A DNA stretch of 64,000 bases, from assembly GCA_965234475.1 (NCBI GenBank), contig OZ248397.1:558001-622000 (forward strand). Reading direction: 5' to 3'. Made by a program: the position numbers and the translations under genes. Below, in pieces: positions 44,551 to 54,476 of this stretch. The notes under the pieces are model-generated. The model saw nothing but the letters and a program-made list of their open reading frames with translations, was not told where the DNA came from and did no database searches. The DNA is from Methylopumilus sp947499625 (lineage in GTDB: Bacteria; Pseudomonadota; Gammaproteobacteria; Burkholderiales; Methylophilaceae). Numbering within the stretch: position 1 is the stretch's first letter; every line of letters starts with the position of its first letter.

Positions 44551-45723
44551 ATGAATAACGATCCATGGAAATTTGATACGCAAGCGATTCGAGCTGGCTC
44601 ATTACGATCTGAGTTCGGAGAGAATTCTGAAGCTATTTTTTTAACTTCCAGCTATGTGTTTGAATCATCTGCGCAGGCTGCTGCAAGATTTGCGGGTACT
44701 GAGCCTGGCAATATCTATTCTCGTTTTACGAATCCTACGGTCACAATGTTTCAAGATCGCCTCGCAGCTCTTGAAGGAAGTGAAGCATGTGTGGCGACTT
44801 CAAGCGGTATGTCAGCTATTTTGGCAATAATTATGGGCCTATGTTCTGCTGGGGAACATATCGTGGCGTCTCGAAGTATTTTTGGTACAACCGTACAACT
44901 CTTTAGCAATATTTTAAAGCGCTGGGGCTTAGAGGTTACTTTTGTATCGCTCACCAATCTTAATGAGTGGGAAGATGCTATCCAAAAAAACACAAAACTT
45001 TTTTTTGTAGAGACCCCATCTAATCCATTGACTGAAGTGACCGACATCAAAGCACTTTCAAAAATTGCACATCAAAAAGATATTAAATTGATTGTGGATA
45101 ATTGTTTTTGTACGCCTGCGCTTCAAAGACCTTTGTTATTGGGCGCCGACATTATTATCCATTCTGCTACTAAGTATCTTGATGGACAGGGGCGTTGTTT
45201 AGGAGGCGCAGTATTAGCAGATAAAAAAACGATAGAGCCGATTTATCAATTCCTACGATCAGCAGGACCTACAATGAGCGCATTTAATGCCTGGGTTTTT
45301 TTAAAGGGTTTAGAAACGTTATCTATTCGCATGGACGCTCATTCTAAGAATGCACTTCATTTAGCTTCCTGGCTTGAGTCGCAGCCTCAGATCGATCGTG
45401 TTTACTATCCTGGATTAGCCTCTCATCCGCAGCATACACTTGCTTTAGCACAGCAAAAAACGGGCGGAGCTATTGTGTCCTTTGAGGTAAAAGGTGGGCA
45501 AAAAGAGGCATGGAGCTTAATTGATTCCACTCGATTGATTTCGATTACTGCTAATTTAGGGGATGTTAAATCTACGATTACACACCCTACAACAACGACA
45601 CATTCAAGAGTCAGCCCTGAAGAGCGTCAAAAAGCTGGCATTAAGGACAATCTCGTTAGAATCGCTGTAGGCCTTGAGGATATAGAGGACCTAAAAGCTG
45701 ATTTGTCTAGTCTTTCGCGCTAA
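44551..45723 (+). CDS. metZ: O-succinylhomoserine sulfhydrylase
   Basis: PLP enzyme of the Cys/Met metabolism family that makes homocysteine directly from O-succinylhomoserine and sulfide. It has 390 residues with PLP lysine K208 in HSATKYLDGQGR and the pattern YSRFTNPTV. The MetZ assignment over MetB rests on the betaproteobacterial purF-metZ context and close resemblance in the N-terminal region; MetB/MetY cannot be fully excluded. AAAGGTAAC precedes the ATG. Expression should fall when SAM is plentiful, through the leader described here. Its sulfide would come from the cysI operon at 57-63 kb. Confidence 0.92.
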   Translation: MNNDPWKFDTQAIRAGSLRSEFGENSEAIFLTSSYVFESSAQAAARFAGTEPGNIYSRFTNPTVTMFQDRLAALEGSEACVATSSGMSAILAIIMGLCSAGEHIVASRSIFGTTVQLFSNILKRWGLEVTFVSLTNLNEWEDAIQKNTKLFFVETPSNPLTEVTDIKALSKIAHQKDIKLIVDNCFCTPALQRPLLLGADIIIHSATKYLDGQGRCLGGAVLADKKTIEPIYQFLRSAGPTMSAFNAWVFLKGLETLSIRMDAHSKNALHLASWLESQPQIDRVYYPGLASHPQHTLALAQQKTGGAIVSFEVKGGQKEAWSLIDSTRLISITANLGDVKSTITHPTTTTHSRVSPEERQKAGIKDNLVRIAVGLEDIEDLKADLSSLSR

Positions 45724-45732
45724 AAAAAGCTT

Positions 45733-45759
45733 TAGTAGGGTAAAAATACAGCCCTGCTA
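45733..45759 (+). terminator. Hairpin after metZ, possible terminator
   Basis: TAGTAGGG (45733-45740) can pair with CCCTGCTA (45752-45759), eight positions with one T-G wobble, starting 10 bases after the metZ stop. There is no T tract behind it, so it is either a factor-dependent end, an RNA-stabilising hairpin or a leader element of gyrA. Confidence 0.35.
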
Positions 45760-45808
45760 CATGCTAAAATTTGGGTAGTTTTCTACTTAAATTATCGATC
45801 TAAATCCT

Positions 45809-48358
45809 ATGAATCAATTTGCTAAAGAAACTATCCCAATCAGCCTTGAAGATGAGATGAAACGCTCTTACCTCGACTACGCGATGAGCGTCATTGTTGG
45901 ACGAGCGCTTCCAGATGTCAGAGACGGATTAAAGCCTGTTCACCGTCGTGTGCTTTTTGCGATGCATGAGCTTAATAACGACTTTAATAAACCTTATAAA
46001 AAATCAGCGCGTATTGTTGGTGATGTGATTGGTAAATACCATCCACATGGGGACACAGCTGTGTACGATACGATCGTTCGTATGGCCCAGGATTTTAGCT
46101 TGCGATATATGTTAGTCGATGGTCAGGGAAATTTTGGTTCAGTCGATGGCGATAATGCTGCTGCTATGAGATATACGGAAATCCGTATGTCTAAAATTGC
46201 ACATGAGCTTCTAGAAGATATTGATAAAGAGACAGTAAATTTCGGTCCTAATTATGATGGCTCCGAACAAGAACCTCTTATAATGCCAGCGCGCATTCCG
46301 AATCTTCTTATCAATGGAAGTTCAGGTATTGCTGTGGGTATGGCGACCAATATTCCACCTCACAATTTAAATGAAGTTGTAGATGCGTGTTTATTACTGC
46401 TAGAAAAACCTGAGTCATCGATTGATGCATTGATTAAATTAATACCAGCACCAGACTTCCCTACAGCCGGAATCATTCATGGCACTTCAGGCGTTAAAGA
46501 AGGCTACAGAACGGGTCGTGGTCGTGTTGTCATGCGCGGAAGAACGCACGTTGAAAAACTCGACAAAGGTAATCGTGAAGCATTAATCGTTGACGAACTT
46601 CCATATCAAGTTAACAAAAAAACATTCATCGAGAAAATTGCCGAACTTGTTAACGATAAAAAGATTGAAGGCATTTCAGATTTAAGAGATGAGTCAGACA
46701 AATCAGGTATGCGTGTTGTAATTGAGTTGAAGCGCGGTGAGAATCCTGATGTTATTTTAAATAATCTGTACAAACAAACGCAGCTTCAAGATAGTTTTGG
46801 TATGAATATGGTGGCGCTAATTGATGGCCAGCCAAAACTACTTAACTTAAAACAAATTTTAGATGCCTTTTTAAGGCACCGCCGTGAAGTTACTACAAGA
46901 AAAACTGTTTTCGAATTAAGAAAAGCACGCGAACGTGGTCACATGTTAGAAGGTTTAGCAGTCGCGTTAGCTAACGTCGATGAAATGATTAAAATCATTA
47001 AAGCCGCTCCAACACCACCAGATGCTAAGAAAGAATTGATTGCGCGCACATGGAAATCTTCTGTTGTAGAAGCAATGCTAAATGGTGCTGCGATGGAATT
47101 TTCTAGACCTGAAGGACTGTCGAAAGAGTTTGGATTGACTGAGTCAGGCTATAAGTTATCAGATGTTCAAGCCCAAGAAATTCTGCAATTAAGATTACAA
47201 CGCTTAACAGGATTAGAACAAGAAAAAATTGTTAATGAATATAAGGAGATTATGAATGTCATTACAGATTTCCTTGATATTTTAGCAACACCTGCAAGAG
47301 TCACGGCAATTATTGTTGATGAATTGAAGGTGATTAAAGATCAATATGGTGACAAACGTCGAAGTGAAATTGTCGAGAATGCGTTAGATTTATCTACTGA
47401 AGATTTAATTACACCTGAGGATGTAGTAGTCACACTTTCCCATACAGGCTATATTAAATCACAAGTGTTAGACGAATATCGTGCCCAAAAACGTGGCGGA
47501 AGAGGTAAGCAAGCAGCGACGACAAAAGATGATGATTTTATCGATAAAATGTTTGTAGCAAATACGCACGATAATATTTTATGTTTCTCAAGTCGTGGGC
47601 AGGTGTATTGGTTAAAAGTTTACGAAGTCCCACAGGGAAGTCGCACAAGTCGTGGTAAGCCTATTGTGAATTTATTCCCACTTCAAGAGGGCGAAAAAAT
47701 TAATGCGATTCTACCTATCAAAGAATTTGATGATAAGCATTATATTTTTATGGCCACTGCATTAGGCACCGTTAAAAAAACACCACTTACAGATTTTTCA
47801 AATCCGCGTAAGTCAGGCATCATCGCAATTAATCTCGATGACAACGACTTTTTAATTGGCGCTGAAATTACTGACGGATCCAATGATATTGTTTTAGTTT
47901 CAAATGGCGGCAAAGCTGTTTGGTTTGACGAAGAAGATGTAAGGAGCATGGGTCGAAATACCCGAGGTGTTCGTGGTATGAAATTACAAGAAGACCAACA
48001 AGTGCTATCTCTTCTTATTGCAAGCGATGATCAACAATCTATGTTAGTTGCTACTGAAAATGGCTATGGAAAACGAACTGTTTTATCTGACTTTAGGCAT
48101 TCTGGACGAGCCACACAAGGTGTTAAAGCCATACAAGTGAGCGAACGTAATGGTCTTGTTGTTGCTGCAAAACTTGTAAACGATGAAGATGAGATTATGT
48201 TAATTACGACAGGTGGTGTGCTCATCCGAACACGTGTAAGTGAAATTCGCGAATTAGGTCGTGCGACACAAGGTGTTACATTAATTAATTTAGGTGAGAA
48301 TGAAAAATTGTCAGGTCTCGAGAAGATTGTAGAAGCTGATGATGATCTAGAGGAATAG
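45809..48358 (+). CDS. gyrA: DNA gyrase subunit A
   Basis: Type II topoisomerase subunit that cuts and rejoins DNA while introducing negative supercoils. It has 849 residues. The catalytic tyrosine is Y122 in AAMRYTEIR. The winged-helix segment reads KYHPHGDTAVYDT with Thr at 83 and Asp at 87. The C-terminal domain has the GyrA box QKRGGRGKQ near residue 562, which identifies gyrase rather than topoisomerase IV. The tail is acidic (EADDDLEE). It is followed after 13 bases by serC, a common proteobacterial order. Confidence 0.98.
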   Translation: MNQFAKETIPISLEDEMKRSYLDYAMSVIVGRALPDVRDGLKPVHRRVLFAMHELNNDFNKPYKKSARIVGDVIGKYHPHGDTAVYDTIVRMAQDFSLRYMLVDGQGNFGSVDGDNAAAMRYTEIRMSKIAHELLEDIDKETVNFGPNYDGSEQEPLIMPARIPNLLINGSSGIAVGMATNIPPHNLNEVVDACLLLLEKPESSIDALIKLIPAPDFPTAGIIHGTSGVKEGYRTGRGRVVMRGRTHVEKLDKGNREALIVDELPYQVNKKTFIEKIAELVNDKKIEGISDLRDESDKSGMRVVIELKRGENPDVILNNLYKQTQLQDSFGMNMVALIDGQPKLLNLKQILDAFLRHRREVTTRKTVFELRKARERGHMLEGLAVALANVDEMIKIIKAAPTPPDAKKELIARTWKSSVVEAMLNGAAMEFSRPEGLSKEFGLTESGYKLSDVQAQEILQLRLQRLTGLEQEKIVNEYKEIMNVITDFLDILATPARVTAIIVDELKVIKDQYGDKRRSEIVENALDLSTEDLITPEDVVVTLSHTGYIKSQVLDEYRAQKRGGRGKQAATTKDDDFIDKMFVANTHDNILCFSSRGQVYWLKVYEVPQGSRTSRGKPIVNLFPLQEGEKINAILPIKEFDDKHYIFMATALGTVKKTPLTDFSNPRKSGIIAINLDDNDFLIGAEITDGSNDIVLVSNGGKAVWFDEEDVRSMGRNTRGVRGMKLQEDQQVLSLLIASDDQQSMLVATENGYGKRTVLSDFRHSGRATQGVKAIQVSERNGLVVAAKLVNDEDEIMLITTGGVLIRTRVSEIRELGRATQGVTLINLGENEKLSGLEKIVEADDDLEE

Positions 48359-48371
48359 CTTTTAATTCATC

Positions 48372-49448
48372 ATGAAATGTACTTATAACTTCTCAGCGGG
48401 TCCAGCCGTATTGCCCAAGTCAGTGATGCTTCGCGCGCAAGCTGAGATGATTGATTGGCATGACTCTGGACTGTCTGTGATGGAAATGTCGCACCGTGGT
48501 AAACATTACATGTCGATCATTGAGAAAGTGGAAAGTGATTTTAGATCTCTTTTTAATGTACCTAAAAATTACAAGGTACTTTTTCTTCAAGGTGGTGCGA
48601 TTGCTCAAAATTCAATGGTACCTTTGAATCTTCTCAATGGAAAAAAAGCTAATTATGTTGTGAGTGGTTATTGGTCAAAGCGCACTTATCAAGACGCTCT
48701 TCCTTTTGGTGACATGTCTATTGCCGCTTCTTCTGAATCGATTGGGTTCGCGAAAGCACCCGATCTAAATGAGTGGAAGATAGATCCTTCAGCTTCTTAC
48801 GTTCACTTCTGCTCCAATGAAACCATACATGGCGTTGAATATTTTGATATGCCATCTATTAAGTCGGTTCCAGTTGTTGCTGATATGTCGTCTCATATTC
48901 TTTCAAGACCAGTCGATATTAGTCAATTTGGTGTCATTTACGCCGGTGCGCAAAAAAATATTGGCCCCGCAGGTCTCACAATTGTAATTGTTAGAGATGA
49001 TTTGTTAGATGTGGCTTCTCCATTAACACCTTCCGTTTTTAACTGGAAGACGCAAGCCGAGAACCAATCTATGATTAATACACCGACGACTTATAGTATC
49101 TATATGGCAGGCCTAGTGTTTGAATGGTTAATCGAGCTTGGTGGCCTTAGAGCGATTGAAAAACAAAATATTAAAAAAGCTGAATTGTTATATAACTATA
49201 TCGATTCAACAGATTTCTACTCAAACCCTATTGATATCAAAAATCGTTCGCGTATGAACGTACCTTTTAGAATCGAAAATGAAGATTTACATGCTTCTTT
49301 TGTAACAGGTGCTGAAAATTTAGGTATGATCGGTTTAAAAGGTCATCGTCTTGTAGGTAGCATCAGAGCCTCAATCTACAATGCTATGCCGATTGAAGGT
49401 GTTCAAGCTCTAGTTGATTACATGAAAGATTTTGAAAAGTCGCATTAA
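48372..49448 (+). CDS. serC: Phosphoserine aminotransferase
   Basis: PLP aminotransferase making 3-phosphoserine for serine synthesis, and also acting in pyridoxal phosphate synthesis. It has 358 residues with N-terminal NFSAGPAVLP, PLP lysine K195 in YAGAQKNIGPAG, and the C-terminal GGLRASIYNAMP-type ending (GSIRASIYNAMPIEGVQAL). It leads the aromatic/serine gene run and is 3 bases from pheA. Confidence 0.96.
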   Translation: MKCTYNFSAGPAVLPKSVMLRAQAEMIDWHDSGLSVMEMSHRGKHYMSIIEKVESDFRSLFNVPKNYKVLFLQGGAIAQNSMVPLNLLNGKKANYVVSGYWSKRTYQDALPFGDMSIAASSESIGFAKAPDLNEWKIDPSASYVHFCSNETIHGVEYFDMPSIKSVPVVADMSSHILSRPVDISQFGVIYAGAQKNIGPAGLTIVIVRDDLLDVASPLTPSVFNWKTQAENQSMINTPTTYSIYMAGLVFEWLIELGGLRAIEKQNIKKAELLYNYIDSTDFYSNPIDIKNRSRMNVPFRIENEDLHASFVTGAENLGMIGLKGHRLVGSIRASIYNAMPIEGVQALVDYMKDFEKSH

Positions 49449-49451
49449 TAT

Positions 49452-50522
49452 ATGACAGATGAATTAAAAAAATTAAGAGATGCCATTGATAAAATCGATA
49501 ATGAACTTTTAGATCTTATTTCTAAAAGAGCAGCATTAGCATCGAATATCGGAAGTCTAAAAACAGACGGTGTGATTTATCGTCCAGAACGCGAGGCTCA
49601 AGTCCTACGTCGTTTGGTTGAGCAAAATCAAGGACCGCTCTCTAACGAAAGTATCGAAAGCATCTACAAGAGCATTATGTCTAATTGTAGAGCTTTAGAA
49701 AAGCAAATCACCGTTGCATTCTTGGGACCGCTTGGTACATTTAGCGAAGAAGCTTCCATGAAGCAGTTTGGTGAATCAATTGAACCCATTCAAACATCAA
49801 GCATTGATGAAGTGTTTCATCTTGTGGAGTCTCATAAAGCACATTATGGTGTTGTTCCAGTTGAAAATTCGACTGAAGGCGCTATTAATCGGACGCTTGA
49901 TTTACTCCTCACATCTAACACAATGATATGTGCTGAGATTATTTTACCTGTGCATCATAATTTAATTAGCAATGAAAAAGATGTATCGAGGATTAAAAAA
50001 ATCTATTCACACACACAATCATTATCGCAGTGCCATCAGTGGTTACTTAATCATGCTCCAGGCATCGAATTACAATCTGTTTCTAGTAATGCTGAAGCTG
50101 TAAAAATTGCATCGAAAGAAAAGGGTGCCGCTGCTGTTGCAAGTAACCGCGCCTCAGCATTATTCAATGTTCCTCTGCTAGCGGAAAATATAGAAGATGA
50201 TCCCAAGAATTCAACTCGATTCTTGGTAATTTCCAATCACGAAGTTAAGCCTTCTGGATTAGATAAAACCTCGATTATTGTGGCTGCAAAAAATCAACCG
50301 GGTGCGATTGCGTCCATGATTGAACCTTTCGCGAAAAATAAAGTGAGTATGACTAAGCTTGAATCCCGCCCTTCAAAAACAGGTCTTTGGGAATATGTTT
50401 TCTTTATTGATGTTGAAGGGCATATGACTGATTCAAAAGTAGCAGAGTCTCTTAAAGAGATTGAATCGAAAGCTTCATTCTTAAAAGTCCTAGGCTCATA
50501 CCCACAATCTAATTTAACTTAA
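49452..50522 (+). CDS. pheA: Chorismate mutase / prephenate dehydratase (P-protein)
   Basis: Bifunctional enzyme of phenylalanine synthesis with 356 residues: an AroQ-type chorismate mutase (about 1-85, IDKIDNELLDLISKRAALA), prephenate dehydratase (about 90-270, FLGPLGTFSEEA; PVENSTEGAINRT), and a C-terminal ACT regulatory domain with the ESRP motif (LESRPSKTGLWEYVFF), where phenylalanine should bind and inhibit. It is full length. The order serC-pheA-hisC is widespread in proteobacteria. Confidence 0.97.
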   Translation: MTDELKKLRDAIDKIDNELLDLISKRAALASNIGSLKTDGVIYRPEREAQVLRRLVEQNQGPLSNESIESIYKSIMSNCRALEKQITVAFLGPLGTFSEEASMKQFGESIEPIQTSSIDEVFHLVESHKAHYGVVPVENSTEGAINRTLDLLLTSNTMICAEIILPVHHNLISNEKDVSRIKKIYSHTQSLSQCHQWLLNHAPGIELQSVSSNAEAVKIASKEKGAAAVASNRASALFNVPLLAENIEDDPKNSTRFLVISNHEVKPSGLDKTSIIVAAKNQPGAIASMIEPFAKNKVSMTKLESRPSKTGLWEYVFFIDVEGHMTDSKVAESLKEIESKASFLKVLGSYPQSNLT

Positions 50523-50569
50523 TGGATTTATGCTCCAGCATGCCATTTAAGATTTTTTAATATTTTATT

Positions 50570-51664
50570 ATGTCGATTCAATCTTTAATTCCAAAATATA
50601 TTTGTGATATTGCACCTTACCAAGGTGGTAAGCCTATTGCTGAACTTGCACGCGAATATAAGCTAGAAGAGTCTTCAATTATAAAATTAGCTTCCAATGA
50701 AAATCCATTAGGCATGAGCCCTAAAGCCCGCGAAGTGATTTTAAAGTCTATTGATGAAATCTATCGCTATCCAGATGGCAATGCGTTTAAGCTTAAAAAT
50801 GCTGTCAGTCTAAAGTTTAATTTACATCCGGAGAGTTTAATTTTTGGAAATGGGTCAAACGATATTCTGGAATTAGCTTCGCGTACATTCTTAAAAGTAG
50901 GAGATGAAGTTATTTTTTCTCAACATGCTTTTGCTGTCTATAGTCTCGTAACCCAAGCCATGGGTGCTATTGGTGTCAAAGTTCCTGCCAAAGATTTTGC
51001 ACATGATCTTGCCAAAATGTTTGCGGCAATCTCTTCAAAAACTAAGATGATCTTCATTGCTAATCCCAATAATCCGACGGGTACTCTCATCTCTAAAGAG
51101 GAACTTAAAGCTTTTTTAATGAAAGTCCCATCTCATATCATTGTGGTCTTGGATGAGGCTTACGATGAATATTTGGAAATAGAGAATAAGTCAGAGAGTT
51201 TTTCCTGGCTTTCTCAATTTTCTAATTTAATTATTTCAAGGAGCTTCTCAAAAGCTTATGGTTTAGCTGGATTAAGAGTGGGTTTTGGGGCATCAAGTCC
51301 AGAGATTATTCAATTTATGAATCGTGTGAGACAACCTTTTAATGTGAATAGTCTTGCGCAAGATGCTGCAGTCGCAGCTTTAATGGATGACGCATTTGTC
51401 AGTGAGAGTAAAATACTGAATAATAACGGAAAAAAACAACTAGAATCAACTTTCCAAAGGCTTAAGTTAAGTTTTATTCCAACTTTTGGTAACTTTATAA
51501 GTTTTAAAGTAGATAAGGCACCCCAAGTCTACGAAGCTTTATTAAAGGCAGGTATCATAGTGCGTCCAGTGGCTAATTATGAAATGCCAGATTATTTGCG
51601 CGTGAGTATTGGCCTTAAAGAAGAAAACGAAAGATTTATTCAAGCACTAGAAACGATTATTTAA
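50570..51664 (+). CDS. hisC: Histidinol-phosphate aminotransferase
   Basis: PLP enzyme converting imidazole acetol phosphate to histidinol phosphate. It has 364 residues with PLP lysine K228 in SRSFSKAYGLAGLRVG and IFIANPNNPTGT. This second-locus (HisC2) type next to pheA probably also transaminates phenylpyruvate or hydroxyphenylpyruvate, an inference from context. It lies 47 bases after pheA and 12 before the DAHP synthase. Confidence 0.9.
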   Translation: MSIQSLIPKYICDIAPYQGGKPIAELAREYKLEESSIIKLASNENPLGMSPKAREVILKSIDEIYRYPDGNAFKLKNAVSLKFNLHPESLIFGNGSNDILELASRTFLKVGDEVIFSQHAFAVYSLVTQAMGAIGVKVPAKDFAHDLAKMFAAISSKTKMIFIANPNNPTGTLISKEELKAFLMKVPSHIIVVLDEAYDEYLEIENKSESFSWLSQFSNLIISRSFSKAYGLAGLRVGFGASSPEIIQFMNRVRQPFNVNSLAQDAAVAALMDDAFVSESKILNNNGKKQLESTFQRLKLSFIPTFGNFISFKVDKAPQVYEALLKAGIIVRPVANYEMPDYLRVSIGLKEENERFIQALETII

Positions 51665-51676
51665 ATAGGATCTAGC

Positions 51677-52696
51677 ATGATTATTGTAATGAGCAACGTT
51701 GCAACCGAAGAGCAAATTGAATCGGTGATTAAACGTATAGAAGAAAAGGGGCTGGAAGCTAATGTTTCCCGTGGCACCGAGAGAACTGTTATCGGCGCAA
51801 TTGGAGATGAGCGAAGTCTTGATCCTGAGCTTTTAGAGTCTCTTCCTGGTGTTGAGCAAGCTCTTCACATTGTCAAACCTTATAAAATTGTTGCGCGCGA
51901 ATGGCATAAAGAAGACAGCGTCATTGATATTAAAGGCAATCTCATAGGCGGCAAGCAAATTCAAATTATTTCAGGTCCGTGTTCCGTTGAAACACCTGAT
52001 CAGATGGAAAAATCTGCGAAAGCTGTTAAAGCAGCTGGAGTGAGGTTGATGCGCGGTGGTGCATTTAAACCTCGCACAAGTCCTTATACGTTCCAAGGCA
52101 CAGGCGTTGAAGGTTTAGAAATGTTTAGAAAAGCTGCAGACAAAGAAGGCTTGCCTATTGTGACTGAGCTTATGGATGCAAGACAACTTGATACCTTCAT
52201 GAAATATAAAGTGGATGTGATTCAAATTGGTACACGCAGTATGCAAAACTTTGAACTTCTAAAAGAAGTTGGCAAAGTTAATGTGCCAGTCATTTTAAAA
52301 CGTGGCATGTCTGCAACGATTTCTGAGTGGCTAATGGCTGCTGAATATATTGCAGCAGGTGGCAATCATAATATTATTTTCTGTGAGCGCGGTATTCGAA
52401 CCTTTGAGACATACTATCGCAATGTATTAGATGTCACAGCGATACCAGTGCTAAAGAAAGAAACACATCTTCCTGTCATTGTTGATCCTTCTCATGCGGG
52501 TGGTAAAGCATGGATGGTAGCGGCTTTATCTCGAGCGGCCATTGCTGCAGGCGCTGATGGTCTTTTAGTTGAAATGCATCCTAACCCCTGCGAGGCATGG
52601 TGTGATGCAGATCAAGCGATTAATCCTCAAGAACTTATTGCGCTCATGGGTGAGTTAAGAGGTATTGCTAAGGTGATTGGCCGCGAAATTCTATAA
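51677..52696 (+). CDS. aroF: 3-deoxy-7-phosphoheptulonate synthase (AroF, type I-beta)
   Basis: First enzyme of the shikimate pathway, condensing phosphoenolpyruvate and erythrose 4-phosphate. It has 339 residues. The N-terminal about 70 residues (MIIVMSNVATEEQIESVIKR) form a ferredoxin-like regulatory domain as in the Thermotoga enzyme, followed by the barrel with SGPCSVET, GGAFKPRTSPYTFQG and DPSHAGGKAWM. An alternative in-frame ATG at 51689 (MSN) is possible. It ends the serC-pheA-hisC-aroF run, just before a hairpin. Confidence 0.94.
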   Translation: MIIVMSNVATEEQIESVIKRIEEKGLEANVSRGTERTVIGAIGDERSLDPELLESLPGVEQALHIVKPYKIVAREWHKEDSVIDIKGNLIGGKQIQIISGPCSVETPDQMEKSAKAVKAAGVRLMRGGAFKPRTSPYTFQGTGVEGLEMFRKAADKEGLPIVTELMDARQLDTFMKYKVDVIQIGTRSMQNFELLKEVGKVNVPVILKRGMSATISEWLMAAEYIAAGGNHNIIFCERGIRTFETYYRNVLDVTAIPVLKKETHLPVIVDPSHAGGKAWMVAALSRAAIAAGADGLLVEMHPNPCEAWCDADQAINPQELIALMGELRGIAKVIGREIL

Positions 52697-52697
52697 G

Positions 52698-52724
52698 GAA
52701 CTCATGGATTTCATGAGTTCTCTT
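52698..52724 (+). terminator. Intrinsic terminator after aroF
   Basis: GAACTCATG (52698-52706) pairs perfectly with CATGAGTTC (52712-52720) over nine positions with a 5-base loop, followed by TCTTT. The U tract is short, so strength is uncertain. It lies directly behind the aroF stop and separates the aromatic genes from the PQQ genes. Confidence 0.65.
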
Positions 52725-52806
52725 TGGCTAATTTCCACTATGAGATTAAGTGCTTTTCCCTCAGTATCTTTTCATTATTAAATATTAGTCTCATCGACAA
52801 GGTTCT

Positions 52807-53724
52807 ATGCATATTCATGTATTAGGTGCGGGTGCGGGTGGTGGATTTCCTCAGTGGAATTGTAATTGTCAAAACTGCGATGGTCTGCGAAAAGGCACTA
52901 TTAAAGCTATAAAACGTACACAATCTTCTATATGTGTAAGTTCTGACGGTGTTCATTGGGTACTTTTTAATACGTCCCCTGATGTATTGCAACAAATTCA
53001 AGATTTTCCTCCTTTGCAACCCGGTCGAGCCATTCGTGATAGCGGCATTTCAGCCATTGTACTTATTGATGCACAAATTGATCACACGACAGGTTTATTA
53101 ATGCTTCGTGAGGGCACACAAAAACGTGAACTTTATTGTACTGATATGGTGTATCAAGACCTCACTACAGGTAATCCACTCTTAAATATTTTAGATCACT
53201 ACTGTGGTATTAATCATCACGAGATTTCAACTGATGGTAAAACTTCCTTTGAAATACCTCAAATAGAAAATCTTACATTCACAGCTGTTGCACTAAAGAG
53301 TGCCGCACCCCCATATTCACCGCATCGAAATAATCCCCATCCGGGTGATACGATTGGTATGTTGATTGAAGACAAAAAAACGCAGAAGCGATTATTTTAC
53401 GCTCCAGGCTTGGGTGAAATTGAACCTCATTTACCACCCTTATTTGAAAAAGCAGATTGTATTATGGTAGATGGTACCTTCTGGACGAATACTGAAATGA
53501 TTGATATGGGTTTAATGACGAAGAAAGCACGAGATATTGGTCATAATCCTCAATCAGGTGAGGGCGGTATGATTGAAGTATTAGATCGATATCCCAAAGC
53601 TAAAAAAGTACTTATACACATCAACAATACAAACCCAATTTTGCGAGAAGATTCAAAAGAGCGTGCAATCTTAACTGAGCATGGCATTGAAGTTGCACAC
53701 GATGGTATGGATATTGTTTTATAA
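52807..53724 (+). CDS. pqqB: PQQ biosynthesis protein PqqB
   Basis: Metallo-beta-lactamase-fold protein of 305 residues, thought to hydroxylate the PqqA-derived dipeptide during pyrroloquinoline quinone synthesis. Family patterns visible are HVLGAGAGGGFPQWNC at the start, a CNCQNC cysteine cluster near residue 20, DAQIDHTTGL and VDGTFWTN. It is the first gene of the pqqBCDE cluster here. A pqqA gene is not found in the 110 bases before it. PQQ is the cofactor of methanol dehydrogenase in methylotrophs. Confidence 0.96.
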   Translation: MHIHVLGAGAGGGFPQWNCNCQNCDGLRKGTIKAIKRTQSSICVSSDGVHWVLFNTSPDVLQQIQDFPPLQPGRAIRDSGISAIVLIDAQIDHTTGLLMLREGTQKRELYCTDMVYQDLTTGNPLLNILDHYCGINHHEISTDGKTSFEIPQIENLTFTAVALKSAAPPYSPHRNNPHPGDTIGMLIEDKKTQKRLFYAPGLGEIEPHLPPLFEKADCIMVDGTFWTNTEMIDMGLMTKKARDIGHNPQSGEGGMIEVLDRYPKAKKVLIHINNTNPILREDSKERAILTEHGIEVAHDGMDIVL

Positions 53725-53739
53725 AAGGATTTGTTAGGC

Positions 53740-54474
53740 ATGGATAAAATTTGGACAAGAGCGGAATTTGAAGAAAAACTTCGTGAGAAGGGAAAGGGTT
53801 ATCATATCTACCATCCTTTCCATGTGATGATGTACGAAGGAAAGCTCACTAAAGAACAACTCCAGAGCTGGGTATTAAATCGCTTTTATTATCAAACTGG
53901 TATTCCGCTAAAAGACGCAGCCATTCTTTCTAACTGTCCCGATGTTGAAGTCAGAAAACAATGGATAGTGCGCATCACAGATCATGACGGCGTGGATGAT
54001 GCAGTGGGTGGAATAGAAGCATGGATTAAATTAGGTGAAGCAGTTGGCTTAACGAGAGAAGATGTCACATCTTTAAAGCATGTAAGTCCTGGTGTTCGTT
54101 TCGCAGTCGATGCCTATATTAATTTTGCAAAACAAAGACCATGGCAAGAATCAGTATGCTCATCACTTACCGAACTGTTTGCACCTCATATTCATCAACA
54201 GCGTATAAGCTCATGGCCTGAAGTATATCCTTGGATCAATGAATCTGGACTCTCATATTTCAAGAAACGCTTAACGGAAGCAAGGCGTGATGTAGAGCAA
54301 GGCCTCTCTGTAACACTAGATTATTTTAGTCAGTCTCGCGCGATGCAAGAGCGTGCATTAGACATTCTTCAATTCAAACTTAATGTGTTATGGGTGATTG
54401 CAGATTCCATTATGCTCGCCTCTTCAAATATTAAGGTTGAAGATCGTAATTATTTAAGGCAACCTATATTCTAA
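53740..54474 (+). CDS. pqqC: Pyrroloquinoline-quinone synthase PqqC
   Basis: Cofactor-free oxidase catalysing the last ring closure and eight-electron oxidation to PQQ. It has 244 residues from the ATG at 53740, with AAAAGG upstream; a TTG at 53731 is less likely. Family patterns are YHIYHPFHVMMYEGKL, LNRFYYQTGIPLKDAAILSN and SLTELFAPHIHQQRI. It lies 15 bases after pqqB and 2 before pqqD. Confidence 0.97.
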   Translation: MDKIWTRAEFEEKLREKGKGYHIYHPFHVMMYEGKLTKEQLQSWVLNRFYYQTGIPLKDAAILSNCPDVEVRKQWIVRITDHDGVDDAVGGIEAWIKLGEAVGLTREDVTSLKHVSPGVRFAVDAYINFAKQRPWQESVCSSLTELFAPHIHQQRISSWPEVYPWINESGLSYFKKRLTEARRDVEQGLSVTLDYFSQSRAMQERALDILQFKLNVLWVIADSIMLASSNIKVEDRNYLRQPIF

Positions 54475-54476
54475 TC

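Noticed and set aside
46049..46072. Threonine at GyrA position 83 as a quinolone-resistance mutation
   Set aside because: Thr at this position is normal in many betaproteobacteria, so it is not evidence of selection.
52704..52781. Short frame before pqqB as pqqA
   Set aside because: It lacks the Glu-x3-Tyr crosslinking motif and overlaps the terminator hairpin.
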